Shown in pieces: positions 1-7,561 of a stretch of 23,429 nucleotides of DNA. The position numbers were made by a program, and so were the translations under genes. The notes under the pieces were generated by a model. The model ran no database searches. It was not told the origin of the DNA and saw only the letters and a program-made list of their open reading frames with translations. Positions within the stretch are counted from its first letter, which is position 1. Every line of letters begins with the position of its first letter. The stretch covers positions 1 through 23,429 of the forward strand of contig JAGACT010000243.1 in the NCBI GenBank assembly GCA_017613995.1, in the 5' to 3' direction. The DNA comes from Eubacteriaceae bacterium. Its GTDB lineage: Bacteria; Bacillota; Clostridia; Eubacteriales; Anaerofustaceae.

Positions 1-1
1 C

Positions 2-385
2 AGAGGAACCGCTACCGGACAGGGAAAGACCGCGGGCAGAGGCCAGGGCGGACAGAACTCCCGTTCAGGCGGCGGAGTAAGGATCGGCTTCGAGGGCGGC
101 CAGATGCCTATGACCAGGCAGCTGCCCAAGAGAGGATTCTCCAACTACCGTTATAAGAAGAACATCGCTACCGTAAGCCTCGACAAACTCAACGGCTTCG
201 AGAACGGAGCGGTGATCACGGTCGAAGAACTCAAGGCCAAGGGTCTTGTAAAGAACAGATTTGACGGCGTCAAGGTGCTTGCAGGAAACGATAAGCTCAA
301 CGTGGCCGTCACCCTCAAGGGGATCGCCGCCAGCAGGGGCGCGGCGGAAGCAATCGCGGCAGCAGGCGGAAAAATCGAGGAATAA
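2..385 (+). CDS. rplO: 50S ribosomal protein L15 (uL15), 5' end missing
   Basis: L15 is a large-subunit protein that binds 23S rRNA and assembles late. The reading frame is open from base 2 at the window edge to the TAA at 383-385, giving 127 visible residues. The N-terminal part shows the Gly/Arg-rich L15 signature (GKTAGRGQGGQNSRSGGGV), followed by GFEGGQMPMTRQLPKRGF. An ATG at 104 lies inside this conserved block, so it is not the start; the true start is upstream of the window. Three bases separate its stop from secY, the usual L15-SecY pairing of the spc operon. The C-terminal half, with its Ala/Gly-rich end, is complete. Confidence 0.97.
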   Translation, partial: RGTATGQGKTAGRGQGGQNSRSGGGVRIGFEGGQMPMTRQLPKRGFSNYRYKKNIATVSLDKLNGFENGAVITVEELKAKGLVKNRFDGVKVLAGNDKLNVAVTLKGIAASRGAAEAIAAAGGKIEE

Positions 386-388
386 TAT

Positions 389-1645
389 ATGATTCAGACA
401 ATTAAAGATGCTTGGAAGGTCCCCGATTTAAGGAAAAGGATACTCTATACCATACTGATGCTGGCTGTGTTCAGACTCGGAAGCCACATCTATGTGCCGT
501 ACATCAATACGGAGGTGCTCGCCGAGTATATAGCATCCAACAGCATGCTTGGTCTGTTCAATATCATTTCCGGTGATAACCTGAAGAGCTTCACGATCTT
601 CGCCATGGGTATCACCCCCTACATCAACGCATCCATCATCATGAACCTGCTGACGGTAGCCATCCCCGCACTGGAGAGACTGGCGAAGCAGGGCGATGAG
701 GGAAGAAAGAAGATCTCCCGTTACACCAGATACGCAGCACTGCTGCTGGCGGTGATACAGGCACTCGGAACGACGCTCTCCATGAGCAGCATCCTTACCG
801 AGAACACGGTCTTCGTAAAGATACTTGTAACAGTGGTCATCACCGCCGGAACCGCGTTCCTTCTGTGGATGGGCGAATCCATCACCGAGAAGGGCATCGG
901 AAACGGCGTGAGCCTCATCATCTTCCTCGGAATCGTTTCATCGATACCGACGAGCTTAACCAACATCATCGACGGCATCAAGGCAGGCACGTTCCCCATC
1001 TACATGCTGATAGTGATCCTTGTGTTCATAGCCATCAGCGTCGTGGGAGTCGTGGCAGTCAACGAGGGAACGAGGAAGATCCCCATCGTATACGCAAAGA
1101 GAGTTGTCGGCAGAAAGATCTACGGCGGACAGAACACTCATCTGCCCCTGAAGGTCAACCAGTCAGGCGTCATCCCCGTGATCTTCGCCTCTGTCATGAC
1201 CATGTTCCCGTCGACTCTGGCAAGCTTCTTCCCCAACACGAAGTGGCTCGCCTCCCTCTCGAAAGCACTGAGCTGGGGAAAATTCTGGACAACGGTCATC
1301 TATGTTGCACTGATCATTGCCTTCTCGTATTTCTATACGCTGATTACCTTCAATCCGCTTGACATTTCAAACAATCTCAAGCAGAACGGCGGAGTCATAC
1401 CGGGCATCAGACCGGGAGCAACAACGACCGCATACATCAGAAAGGTGTCAAACCGCCTCACCATAAGCGGAGCACTCTTCCTGGTTGTAATCGCGATAAT
1501 ACCTATCATAGCAGGCAACCTGCTGAATATTTCCCTTCAGTTCGGAGGCACCAGCCTTCTGATCATGGTGGGCGTGGCTCTGGAGACCGTGAAGGCGCTG
1601 GAGCAGCAGCTGCTTATCAGGAACTACAAAGGATTCCTCAAATAA
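389..1645 (+). CDS. secY: SecY, protein-conducting channel subunit
   Basis: SecY is the central pore of the SecYEG translocon in the cytoplasmic membrane; it exports and inserts proteins with SecA or the ribosome. At 418 residues it has the normal length, with about ten hydrophobic segments. Family landmarks are the TM2/plug region MGITPYINASIIMNLL near residues 73-88, the cytosolic loop TRKIPIVYAKR used for SecA and ribosome contact, the TM7 start VNQSGVIPVIFA, and the loop NNLKQNGGVIPGIRPG before TM9. The gene starts three bases after rplO, so it is probably translationally coupled. It is followed by adk, as in most Firmicutes. Nothing is truncated. Confidence 0.98.
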   Translation: MIQTIKDAWKVPDLRKRILYTILMLAVFRLGSHIYVPYINTEVLAEYIASNSMLGLFNIISGDNLKSFTIFAMGITPYINASIIMNLLTVAIPALERLAKQGDEGRKKISRYTRYAALLLAVIQALGTTLSMSSILTENTVFVKILVTVVITAGTAFLLWMGESITEKGIGNGVSLIIFLGIVSSIPTSLTNIIDGIKAGTFPIYMLIVILVFIAISVVGVVAVNEGTRKIPIVYAKRVVGRKIYGGQNTHLPLKVNQSGVIPVIFASVMTMFPSTLASFFPNTKWLASLSKALSWGKFWTTVIYVALIIAFSYFYTLITFNPLDISNNLKQNGGVIPGIRPGATTTAYIRKVSNRLTISGALFLVVIAIIPIIAGNLLNISLQFGGTSLLIMVGVALETVKALEQQLLIRNYKGFLK

Positions 1646-1672
1646 AATATACGGAAAGGATGAACGCGGAGC

Positions 1673-2311
1673 ATGAAAATAGTTTTGTTGGGACCTCCGG
1701 GAGCCGGTAAAGGCACCCAGGCTAGTAAGATCGTTGAGCGCTACGGAATAGCCCATATCTCCACAGGAGATATTTTCCGCAAGAACCTCAAGGAAGAAAC
1801 GCCCCTTGGACTGAAAGCCAAGGAGTACATGGACAAGGGACTTCTGGTCCCGGATGACGTAACTGTACAGATGGTCAGGGACAGGATCGCAGAAGACGAC
1901 TGCAAGGGCGGCTACATGCTGGACGGATTCCCGAGAACTATCGTTCAGGCTGAAGCGCTCGAAGCGATCGGAGAGAAGCTTGACTGCGCTCTGGACCTGG
2001 TGGTGGATTATGACAGCCTTACAGAGCGCATCTCAAACAGAAGACTCTGCCGCAGCTGTCAGGCGAGCTTCAATCTCAAGTACAATCCTCCCAAGAAAGA
2101 GGGAGTATGCGATGTGTGCGGAGGCGAGCTCTACCAGAGAGATGACGACAAGGCGGAGACCGTCGCAGCCAGACTGGTGGAATACAAGGAAAAGACGCTG
2201 CCTCTGACGGATTTCTATTCCAACAAGGGCCTGCTCAGACAGGTCAACGGGGACGGGACCATCGAAGAGACCACCGAAAATGTATACGCCGTTCTGGATG
2301 AATACAGGTAG
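1673..2311 (+). CDS. adk: Adenylate kinase, zinc-LID type
   Basis: This cytosolic enzyme interconverts ATP plus AMP and two ADP, balancing adenine nucleotides. The 212-residue protein has the P-loop GPPGAGKGTQ at residues 7-16, the AMP-binding stretch STGDIFR near 30-36 and DGFPRT at 84-89. The LID carries Cys126, Cys129, Cys146 and Cys149 in a CX2C-X16-CX2C pattern, which binds zinc in Gram-positive adenylate kinases and is absent from the enterobacterial form. The start ATG at 1673 follows an AAAGGATG stretch that can act as ribosome binding site. It lies between secY and map as in most Firmicute spc operons. Confidence 0.97.
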   Translation: MKIVLLGPPGAGKGTQASKIVERYGIAHISTGDIFRKNLKEETPLGLKAKEYMDKGLLVPDDVTVQMVRDRIAEDDCKGGYMLDGFPRTIVQAEALEAIGEKLDCALDLVVDYDSLTERISNRRLCRSCQASFNLKYNPPKKEGVCDVCGGELYQRDDDKAETVAARLVEYKEKTLPLTDFYSNKGLLRQVNGDGTIEETTENVYAVLDEYR

Positions 2312-2316
2312 GTGCG

Positions 2317-3069
2317 ATGATCACTATAAAATCAGCTGAGGAGATTGAACTGATGGCCGAGGCGGGCAGGATAACCGCTCTGGCCCTCAGGGAAGTCGAG
2401 AAAGCAGTCAGACCGGGCATCTCCACCAAGGAGCTGGATGAGATAGCTTACAAGGCCATCACATCCATGGGCGCAAAGCCTGCCTTTCTGGGATACAATG
2501 GTTTTACAGGAAGCATCTGCGCATCACCAAATGATGTAATAGTTCACGGAATTCCCTCAGACAGGGTGATCCTCAGGGAAGGAGACATCATCAGCGTGGA
2601 CATCGGAGCGGTCTACAGGGGCTTTGTCGGAGACATGGCCAGGACCTATCCGGTGGGAAAGATCAGCGATGAAGCGGCAAAGCTCATCGAGGTCACCAGG
2701 CAGAGTTTCTTCGAAGGGATCGAATTCTGCAGGGACGGAAACAGACTCAATGACATATCCAAGGCGGTCGGGGATTACGCCGAAAGCTTCGGATACGGAG
2801 TCGTCAGGGATTATGTAGGACACGGCATAGGCCGTAAGATGCACGAGGAGCCCTCGGTGCCCAACTACGATACGGGCCGCCCGGGCGTGCGCCTCAGAAA
2901 GGGAATGGTACTGGCCATAGAGCCGATGATCAACATCGGCACCTGGGACACCGTTCTCGCGGACGACGGATGGAAAGTGTCCACAGCTGACGGGACCCTC
3001 TCAGCCCACTATGAAAACACGGTCGCCATCACTTCGGATGGACCGAGGATACTTACGGTGGCGGACTGA
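2317..3069 (+). CDS. map: Methionine aminopeptidase, type I
   Basis: The enzyme removes the initiator methionine from new proteins when the second residue is small. The 250-residue protein is the compact type Ia form, without an N-terminal SH3-like or zinc extension. All five expected metal ligands are present: Asp95 and Asp106 (SVDIGAVYRGFVGDMA), His169 (YVGHGIG), Glu202 (AIEPMIN) and Glu233 (HYENTVAI). The catalytic His78 is in VHGIP. A GGTAGGTG stretch at the end of adk supplies the ribosome binding site. The stop codon shares one base with the next start (TGATG), indicating translational coupling. Confidence 0.97.
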   Translation: MITIKSAEEIELMAEAGRITALALREVEKAVRPGISTKELDEIAYKAITSMGAKPAFLGYNGFTGSICASPNDVIVHGIPSDRVILREGDIISVDIGAVYRGFVGDMARTYPVGKISDEAAKLIEVTRQSFFEGIEFCRDGNRLNDISKAVGDYAESFGYGVVRDYVGHGIGRKMHEEPSVPNYDTGRPGVRLRKGMVLAIEPMINIGTWDTVLADDGWKVSTADGTLSAHYENTVAITSDGPRILTVAD

Positions 3070-3365
3070 TGGCCGTGATCGACAGGATCGGGCCCGGGCG
3101 CGTGGTGATATCCCGCAGCGGACATGACAGAGGAAGGTATCTGATGGTACTGGGAGTCGAGCCCCCGTATGTGTATCTCGCAGACGGGGTCCACAGAAAA
3201 GGTATTCCCAAGAAAAAGAAGATACTGCACGTAAGACTGACAAACGCCTACAGCTCCCGCATCGGACTTCTGGTACAGGAAGGTACGGTGCCGGATGACG
3301 AGCTTATCAGGGAGGAGCTGGAAAAGGCGCTGCCGCAACTTCACAGAGAAAATAAGGAGTGTTAA
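3069..3365 (+). CDS. KOW-domain RNA-binding protein (L14e/L6e/L27e-like)
   Basis: This is a 98-residue basic protein of the KOW family often found between map and infA in Clostridia. The N-terminal half has the KOW-like pattern: IGPGRVVISRSGHDRGRYLMVLG, then a beta-rich segment VYLADGVHRKGIPKKKK. The second half (IREELEKAL) looks helical and charged. KOW proteins of this group resemble the eukaryote/archaeal ribosomal proteins L14e and L27e, so RNA or ribosome binding is likely, but no function is established that I know of. The start ATG overlaps the map stop by one base. Its place inside the r-protein operon suggests a role in translation or ribosome assembly; that is inference. Confidence 0.85.
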   Translation: MAVIDRIGPGRVVISRSGHDRGRYLMVLGVEPPYVYLADGVHRKGIPKKKKILHVRLTNAYSSRIGLLVQEGTVPDDELIREELEKALPQLHRENKEC

Positions 3366-3590
3366 TTGGGGAAGAGCGATTATTTTGAAGTGGAAGGCAT
3401 CGTGAAGGAAGCACTGCCCAATACGACTTTCAGAGTCGTGCTGGACAACGGTTACGAGGTGCTTGCCCACATTTCCGGAAAACTGAGAATGAATTACATC
3501 AAGATACTTCCCGGGGACAAGGTGACGATGGAGATATCGGCCTATGACCCGCAGAAGGGAAGAATTATCTGGCGTGAAAAAGGAAGATAG
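3366..3590 (+). CDS. infA: Translation initiation factor IF-1 (TTG start)
   Basis: IF-1 binds the ribosomal A site during initiation and helps IF-2 and IF-3. The 74-residue protein is a single S1/OB fold with the usual IF-1 features: EGIVKEALPNTTFRVVLDNG, VLAHISGKLRMNYIKILPGD and the C-terminal GRIIWREKGR. The start is TTG at 3366, directly after the stop of the KOW gene, with a good AAGGAG ribosome binding site at 3353-3358. No ATG or GTG nearby would keep the conserved N-terminus. A weak start codon in a highly expressed operon may lower the yield relative to its neighbours. Confidence 0.96.
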   Translation: MGKSDYFEVEGIVKEALPNTTFRVVLDNGYEVLAHISGKLRMNYIKILPGDKVTMEISAYDPQKGRIIWREKGR

Positions 3591-3619
3591 ATCATTTCAA
3601 CTGATCAGGAGGAATTAAT

Positions 3620-3733
3620 ATGAAAGTTAGACCCAGCGTAAAGCCGATGTGCGAAAAGTGCAAGATCATCAAGAGAAACGGCAAAGTAATGGTCATATGC
3701 CAGAACCCTAAGCATAAGCAGAGACAGGGTTAA
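3620..3733 (+). CDS. rpmJ: 50S ribosomal protein L36 (bL36), zinc form
   Basis: L36 is the smallest large-subunit protein. The 37-residue frame begins MKVRPSVKPMCEKCKI and ends NPKHKQRQG. Cys11, Cys14, Cys27 and His32 form the zinc-binding CCCH set of the C+ version. The ATG at 3620 is preceded by a strong AGGAGG ribosome binding site at 3608-3613. The gene follows infA by 29 bases, the standard order. It is the last gene before a 122-base gap in an otherwise compact operon. Confidence 0.97.
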   Translation: MKVRPSVKPMCEKCKIIKRNGKVMVICQNPKHKQRQG

Positions 3734-3855
3734 TGAAAACAGGGGGAAAGCGCGGCTGAGATGCATAGACATCTAGTTTTCCCTTAATGATATATCCAGG
3801 TAGTAATACCGTAATACAGTTTTTTATCTAAATCAAACGGAGGAAAAAAGATCAC
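3734..3855 (+). promoter_or_regulatory. Possible structured leader before rpsM
   Basis: This 122-base gap between rpmJ and rpsM is the longest in the r-protein operon. It can form a nested hairpin: an outer stem 3742-3749 with 3778-3785 (GGGAAA with TTTCCC plus two G-U pairs) and an inner stem AGATG (3759-3763) with CATCT (3770-3774). The rpsM ribosome binding site GGAGG lies at 3840-3844, outside the hairpin. In E. coli, S4 represses the alpha operon by binding a pseudoknot upstream of rpsM, so an S4-responsive leader is conceivable here. I see no similarity to the E. coli element itself, and no folding was computed. Confidence 0.35.
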
Positions 3856-4230
3856 ATGGCGAGAATTGCCGGCGTAGATTTGCCGAATGAAAAGCGTGTC
3901 GAGATAGGCCTGACCTATATCTTCGGCATCGGAAGAGTGTTGTCAAACAAAATTCTTGCTGAAGCAGGCGTCAATCCTGACACAAGAGTAAGGGACCTTA
4001 CGGAGAGCGAAATCAACTCCTTAAGGACCATCATCGACAGTGGCGAGTACTCTGTTGAAGGTGACCTCAAGCGTGAGATCGCATTCGACATCAAGAGACT
4101 TCAGGAGATCGGCTGCTACAGAGGATTGAGACACAGAAGGAATCTGCCCGTCCGCGGACAGAACACAAAACAGAATGCCAGAACGAGAAAAGGTCCCAAG
4201 AAGACCGTTGGCAGAAAGTCTAAGAAATAA
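3856..4230 (+). CDS. rpsM: 30S ribosomal protein S13 (uS13)
   Basis: S13 sits in the head of the small subunit and contacts the P-site tRNA and the large subunit through bridge B1. The 124-residue protein begins MARIAGVDLPNEKRVEIGLTY, contains the helix-two-turn-helix stretch IFGIGRVLSNKILAEAGV, and has the strongly conserved LRHRRNLPVRGQNTKQNART. The tail is very basic (GPKKTVGRKSKK). A GGAGGAAAAAAG ribosome binding site precedes the ATG. It starts the alpha-operon part (rpsM-rpsK-rpsD-rpoA-rplQ). Confidence 0.98.
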   Translation: MARIAGVDLPNEKRVEIGLTYIFGIGRVLSNKILAEAGVNPDTRVRDLTESEINSLRTIIDSGEYSVEGDLKREIAFDIKRLQEIGCYRGLRHRRNLPVRGQNTKQNARTRKGPKKTVGRKSKK

Positions 4231-4256
4231 CCGGGTCTTTGGTTAAGGAGGATTAA

Positions 4257-4655
4257 ATGGCTACTAAAAAGCAATCAGTCAAAGGCAGAAAAAAGAAGGT
4301 CAAGAAGAATATAGAGAGGGGTCAGGCACATATCAGCGCCTCCTTCAACAATACTATAATCACATTATCTGACACGGCCGGAAACGTTATAAGCTGGGCC
4401 AGCGCCGGAGAACTCGGATTCAAGGGCTCCAGGAAGTCCACGCCCTACGCGGCACAGTCCGCAGCGGCTGAGGCAGCGAAGCTTGCCATGGACAACGGTC
4501 TTCAGTACGTCGACGTTTTCGTAAAGGGACCGGGCAGCGGAAGAGAAGCCGCCATAAGAGCACTGCAGACAGCAGGTCTCCAGGTAACATCCATCAAGGA
4601 CGTCACCCCCATTCCCCACAACGGATGCAGACCGCCGAAGAGAAGAAGAGTATAA
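4257..4655 (+). CDS. rpsK: 30S ribosomal protein S11 (uS11)
   Basis: S11 lies on the platform of the small subunit near the E site. The 132-residue protein has a lysine-rich N-terminus (KGRKKKVKKN), then the conserved HISASFNNTIITLSDTAGNV, GFKGSRKSTPYAAQ and the C-terminal VTPIPHNGCRPPKRRRV. The ATG follows an AAGGAGG ribosome binding site. It lies 26 bases after rpsM and 36 bases before rpsD, as expected for the alpha operon. Confidence 0.98.
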   Translation: MATKKQSVKGRKKKVKKNIERGQAHISASFNNTIITLSDTAGNVISWASAGELGFKGSRKSTPYAAQSAAAEAAKLAMDNGLQYVDVFVKGPGSGREAAIRALQTAGLQVTSIKDVTPIPHNGCRPPKRRRV

Positions 4656-4691
4656 TTCAATTTAGATTATTTACGGAGGATAATACATAAT

Positions 4692-5330
4692 ATGGCCAGA
4701 TATACAGATGCGTCATGCAAGCTGTGCCGTAGAGAACAGCAGAAGCTCTTCCTGAAGGGCGACAGATGCTACTCTCCCAAGTGCGCGCTCACCACGACCA
4801 CATTCGGCAGAAAGAACACACCGGGACAGCATGGCAGGACCATGAGCAAGCAGAGCGAATACGGTATGCAGCTCAGAGAGAAGCAGAAGGTCAAGAGGAT
4901 CTACGGCGTTCTCGAAAAGCAGTTCCGTTCATATTTCAAGATGGCAGAGAGAAAGCCCGGCCAGGCCGGTGAGAACCTCCTCATCATCCTTGAGAGCCGT
5001 CTCGACAACGTGGTCTACAGAATGGGCTTTGCTTCCTCCAGAAAGGAAGCCCGCCAGCTCGTGCTGCACAACCACTACACCCTTAACGGCAAGAAGGTCA
5101 ACATCCCCTCACTGCTCGTTAAGCCCGGAGACAAGATCGAAGTCACCAGCAAGTCCATGAAGTCACCCAAGTTCAAGGAACTGCAGGAAGTCAATCAGGA
5201 CAAGGTCGTTCCCGATTTCCTTAGCGTTGATTTCAACAAGATGGAAGGCAGCGTGCTGACAGCCCCGACCAGAGCAAACATTGATATACCTATCGAAGAA
5301 CGTCTTATCGTCGAGCTGTATTCGAAGTAA
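4692..5330 (+). CDS. rpsD: 30S ribosomal protein S4 (uS4), zinc form
   Basis: S4 is a primary 16S rRNA binder that nucleates small-subunit assembly and is often a translational repressor of its own operon. The 212-residue protein has Cys9, Cys12, Cys26 and Cys31 near the N-terminus, the zinc-binding set of the C+ form. The S4 RNA-binding domain occupies about residues 100-165, with ESRLDNVVYRMGFASSRKEARQLV and HNHYTLNGKKVNIPS. The C-terminal VELYSK is typical. A GGAGGATAATACATAAT stretch carries the ribosome binding site. In Bacillus subtilis rpsD is separate, whereas here it is in the alpha operon. Confidence 0.98.
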   Translation: MARYTDASCKLCRREQQKLFLKGDRCYSPKCALTTTTFGRKNTPGQHGRTMSKQSEYGMQLREKQKVKRIYGVLEKQFRSYFKMAERKPGQAGENLLIILESRLDNVVYRMGFASSRKEARQLVLHNHYTLNGKKVNIPSLLVKPGDKIEVTSKSMKSPKFKELQEVNQDKVVPDFLSVDFNKMEGSVLTAPTRANIDIPIEERLIVELYSK

Positions 5331-5381
5331 AATGCATAACTGCTTCGGTTACGTATTGAAAATAGAGAATTGGAGGAAATG

Positions 5382-6329
5382 ATGCTAGAATTCCAAAAAC
5401 CGAGTATTGAGATAACCGATGTCAGTGATGACAAGACCTATGGGAAGTTCGTCGTAGAGCCTCTTGAGAGAGGCTATGCTACCACACTGGGCAACTCCCT
5501 GCGCAGGGTGATGCTCTCATCCCTTCCCGGAAGCGCTATTACCAGCGTCAAGATTGATGGCGTGCTCCATGAGTTCTCTACGTTGGAGGGCGTCAGTGAG
5601 GATGTAGTCGAGATCATCCTTAACCTCAAAAAGGTGATCTTCAAGAACTACAGTGAAGATACCAAGACGGTGACCATCGATGTTACAGGCGAAAAAGAAG
5701 TCACCGCTGCAGATATTATTTGTGATTCCGATATCGAGGTACTGAACCCCGAGACCCACATCGCCTCCCTTATGGACGGCACCAGGCTCTCCATGAGCAT
5801 GGTGGTGGAAAACGGCAGAGGATACAATTCAGTGGAGAAGAACAAGAAGGAGGACATGCCCATCGGCACAATCCCCATCGATTCCATCTTCACCCCCGCC
5901 AAGAGAGTAAAGTTCGCCGTGGAGAACACCAGAGTCGGAAACGTGACCGATCTGGACAGGCTCACCCTTGAGGTGTGGACCAACGGCACCATATCTCCCG
6001 AAGAGGCCGTATCCCTCGCTTCAAAGATACTCAATGATCATTTCCAGATGTTCATCGATCTCAATGAGAACATCAAGAGCGTGTCTCTGATGGTGGAGAG
6101 AGAAGAAAGCGTCAAGGAAAAGGTCCTGGAGATGTCCATCGAGGAGCTGGAGCTCTCAGTACGTTCCAACAACTGCCTGAGAAGAGCTGAGATACACACC
6201 GTTGAACAGCTGGTCAACAAGACAGAGGAAGAGATGAGCAAGGTCCGCAACCTGGGCAAGAAATCACTTAATGAAATCAAGAAACGCCTCGCTGATATGG
6301 GACTTTCATTGAAACATGGCGATGAATAA
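5382..6329 (+). CDS. rpoA: RNA polymerase alpha subunit
   Basis: Alpha dimerises to nucleate assembly of the core polymerase, and its C-terminal domain contacts UP elements and activators. I chose the ATG at 5382 (MLEFQKPSIEI, 315 residues) because GGAGG at 5372-5376 is five bases away; an in-frame TTG at 5370 and an ATG at 5379 are too close to, or inside, that site. The N-terminal domain shows GKFVVEPLERGYATTLGNSLRRVMLSSLPG. The C-terminal domain (about 245-310) has the helix-hairpin-helix pattern LELSVRSNNCLRRAEIHTV and NLGKKSLNEIKKRL. It lies between rpsD and rplQ, as in other bacteria. Confidence 0.98.
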   Translation: MLEFQKPSIEITDVSDDKTYGKFVVEPLERGYATTLGNSLRRVMLSSLPGSAITSVKIDGVLHEFSTLEGVSEDVVEIILNLKKVIFKNYSEDTKTVTIDVTGEKEVTAADIICDSDIEVLNPETHIASLMDGTRLSMSMVVENGRGYNSVEKNKKEDMPIGTIPIDSIFTPAKRVKFAVENTRVGNVTDLDRLTLEVWTNGTISPEEAVSLASKILNDHFQMFIDLNENIKSVSLMVEREESVKEKVLEMSIEELELSVRSNNCLRRAEIHTVEQLVNKTEEEMSKVRNLGKKSLNEIKKRLADMGLSLKHGDE

Positions 6330-6351
6330 GGAAAAGTAAGGAGAAAACAAA

Positions 6352-6699
6352 ATGGCCGGTTACAGAAAACTCGGAAAGACAGCTGATCAGAGAAGAGCCC
6401 TTTTGCGCGGCCTCGTTACCGATACCCTCAAGTACGGCAGGATCGAGACTACTGTTTACAGAGCAAAGGAGACAAAGCGTCTTGTGGATAAGATGATCAC
6501 TCTCGGCAAGAAGAAGGATCTCGCTGCAAAGAGACGTGCTCTGAGCTACATCTATGACGAAGCAACGGTATACAAACTGTTCGACGAGATCGCACCCAAA
6601 TATGAGAACCGCAACGGCGGATATACCCGTCTCGTTCGTCTCGGAACCAGAAGGGGCGACGGAGCAGAAACAGCTATCCTCGAGCTCGTGGAAGAATAA
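6352..6699 (+). CDS. rplQ: 50S ribosomal protein L17 (bL17)
   Basis: L17 is a large-subunit protein near the exit tunnel. The 115-residue protein has the family start MAGYRKLGKTADQRRALLRGL, the stretch KYGRIETTVYRAKETKRLVDKMITLGKK, and the C-terminal GGYTRLVRLGTRRGDGAETAILELVE. An AAGGAG ribosome binding site precedes the ATG. It is the last gene of the ribosomal operon: an intrinsic terminator lies about 80 bases after its stop, and the next genes run in the opposite direction. Confidence 0.98.
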   Translation: MAGYRKLGKTADQRRALLRGLVTDTLKYGRIETTVYRAKETKRLVDKMITLGKKKDLAAKRRALSYIYDEATVYKLFDEIAPKYENRNGGYTRLVRLGTRRGDGAETAILELVEE

Positions 6700-6721
6700 T
6701 ACAGACAATCACCGTACCGCG

Positions 6722-6742
6722 CCGCGGCATCGGATGCCACGG
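6722..6742. other. Small hairpin after rplQ, no T-run
   Basis: CCG-C-GGCAT pairs with ATGCC-A-CGG around a three-base loop, with one opposed mismatch. There is no T tract on either side, so it is not a terminator by itself. It could protect the 3' end of the ribosomal mRNA or act together with the terminator about 36 bases further on. Weak evidence. Confidence 0.3.
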
Positions 6743-6777
6743 GACGCGTCTGCGGATGAGCGGAAAGCAGAATAATC

Positions 6778-6803
6778 AGGGCTGCCCAAGGGCAGCCCTT
6801 TTC
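6778..6803 (+). terminator. Intrinsic terminator of the ribosomal operon
   Basis: AGGGCTGCCC (6778-6787) and GGGCAGCCCT (6790-6799) form a perfect ten-base inverted repeat with a nominal two-base spacer, followed by TTTTC. It ends transcription from rplQ. The minus strand reads the same hairpin after cbiO, with a poorer AT-rich tail (TGATTATT), so it may also slow the convergent cbi transcript. Confidence 0.9.
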
Positions 6804-6829
6804 TGCATATTCTGGTGGACAGGTCCGCT

Positions 6830-7552
6830 TCAGTACGATTCGGAGAACCTCAGGGGAAGCTCCATGCGGTTGTGTTCCAGCAGGAAGCGGTCCGTCAGGA
6901 TGTCCCGGCACCTGCCGTCCGCGGCTATGCGGCCTCCCGAAAGCAGTATGACCCTGTCGGCAGTATCCAAGATCATGTCCAGGTCGTGGGAAGCGATGAT
7001 CTTCGTCTGCTCAAGAGAGCGTATAAGGTTGATCACGGCCCTTCTGTTGTAGGGATCCAGCGAAGCGGAGGGCTCGTCCATTATGATCACCTCCGGATCC
7101 ATGGCCAGAACGGTGGCGATGGACGCCATCTTCTTCTCTCCTCCCGAGATCTTGTGATTATATTTGTCCCGGAGGCTTTGGAGCTCCAGCCTCTCCAGGA
7201 CGCTGTCCACCTTCCTTTCCGCTTCCTCCCGGCTCATGCCGTAGTTGAGGGGCCCGAACATCATGTCGTCGAATACGGTGGGCATGAACATCTGATTGTC
7301 GGAATTCTGCAGCACGAAGCCCATCCTGCGCCTGAGCTCGGGAAGGTTCTTCGTTTCCAGGAGTATGCCGTCCACTGATATCTCTCCATCATGGGGCAGA
7401 AGTCCCAGAAGGACCTTCAGCAGAGAGGATTTTCCGGCGCCGTTGGCCCCGATGAGCCCGACGCTCTCCCCCTTTTCGATAGTAAAGGATATATCCCTCA
7501 GGACAGGGACATCTATTTCATATGAAAACGAAACGTTCTTAAACTCTATCAT
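6830..7552 (-). CDS. cbiO: ATPase of cobalt/nickel ECF importer (CbiO/NikO)
   Basis: This ATP-binding subunit drives group I energy-coupling factor transport of Co2+ or Ni2+, acting as a dimer under CbiQ at the inner face of the membrane. The 240-residue protein has Walker A GANGAGKS (35-42), Q-loop Gln82 (FVLQNSDNQMF), signature SGGEKK (136-141), Walker B VIIMDEP (155-161) with Glu160, and the switch His189 (ASHDLD). NSDNQMF is typical of ECF ATPases. A GAGG ribosome binding site at the end of cbiQ serves the ATG; nine bases separate the genes. Only one ATPase gene is present, consistent with a CbiO homodimer rather than the EcfA1/EcfA2 pair across the divergent gap. Confidence 0.92.
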   Translation of the reverse strand: MIEFKNVSFSYEIDVPVLRDISFTIEKGESVGLIGANGAGKSSLLKVLLGLLPHDGEISVDGILLETKNLPELRRRMGFVLQNSDNQMFMPTVFDDMMFGPLNYGMSREEAERKVDSVLERLELQSLRDKYNHKISGGEKKMASIATVLAMDPEVIIMDEPSASLDPYNRRAVINLIRSLEQTKIIASHDLDMILDTADRVILLSGGRIAADGRCRDILTDRFLLEHNRMELPLRFSESY

Positions 7553-7561
7553 CTTTTTGCC

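Noticed and set aside
104..106. ATG at 104 as start of rplO
   Set aside because: The frame is open to base 2 and the conserved Gly/Arg-rich L15 block lies upstream, so the gene is cut by the window edge.
5370..5381. Upstream TTG or ATG starts for rpoA
   Set aside because: The GGAGG ribosome binding site lies within or immediately next to them; 5382 has proper spacing and gives the conserved N-terminus.
5331..5381. Hairpin between rpsD and rpoA as terminator or S4 site
   Set aside because: Only about four pairs (TAAC/GTTA) can form and there is no T-run; too weak to call.
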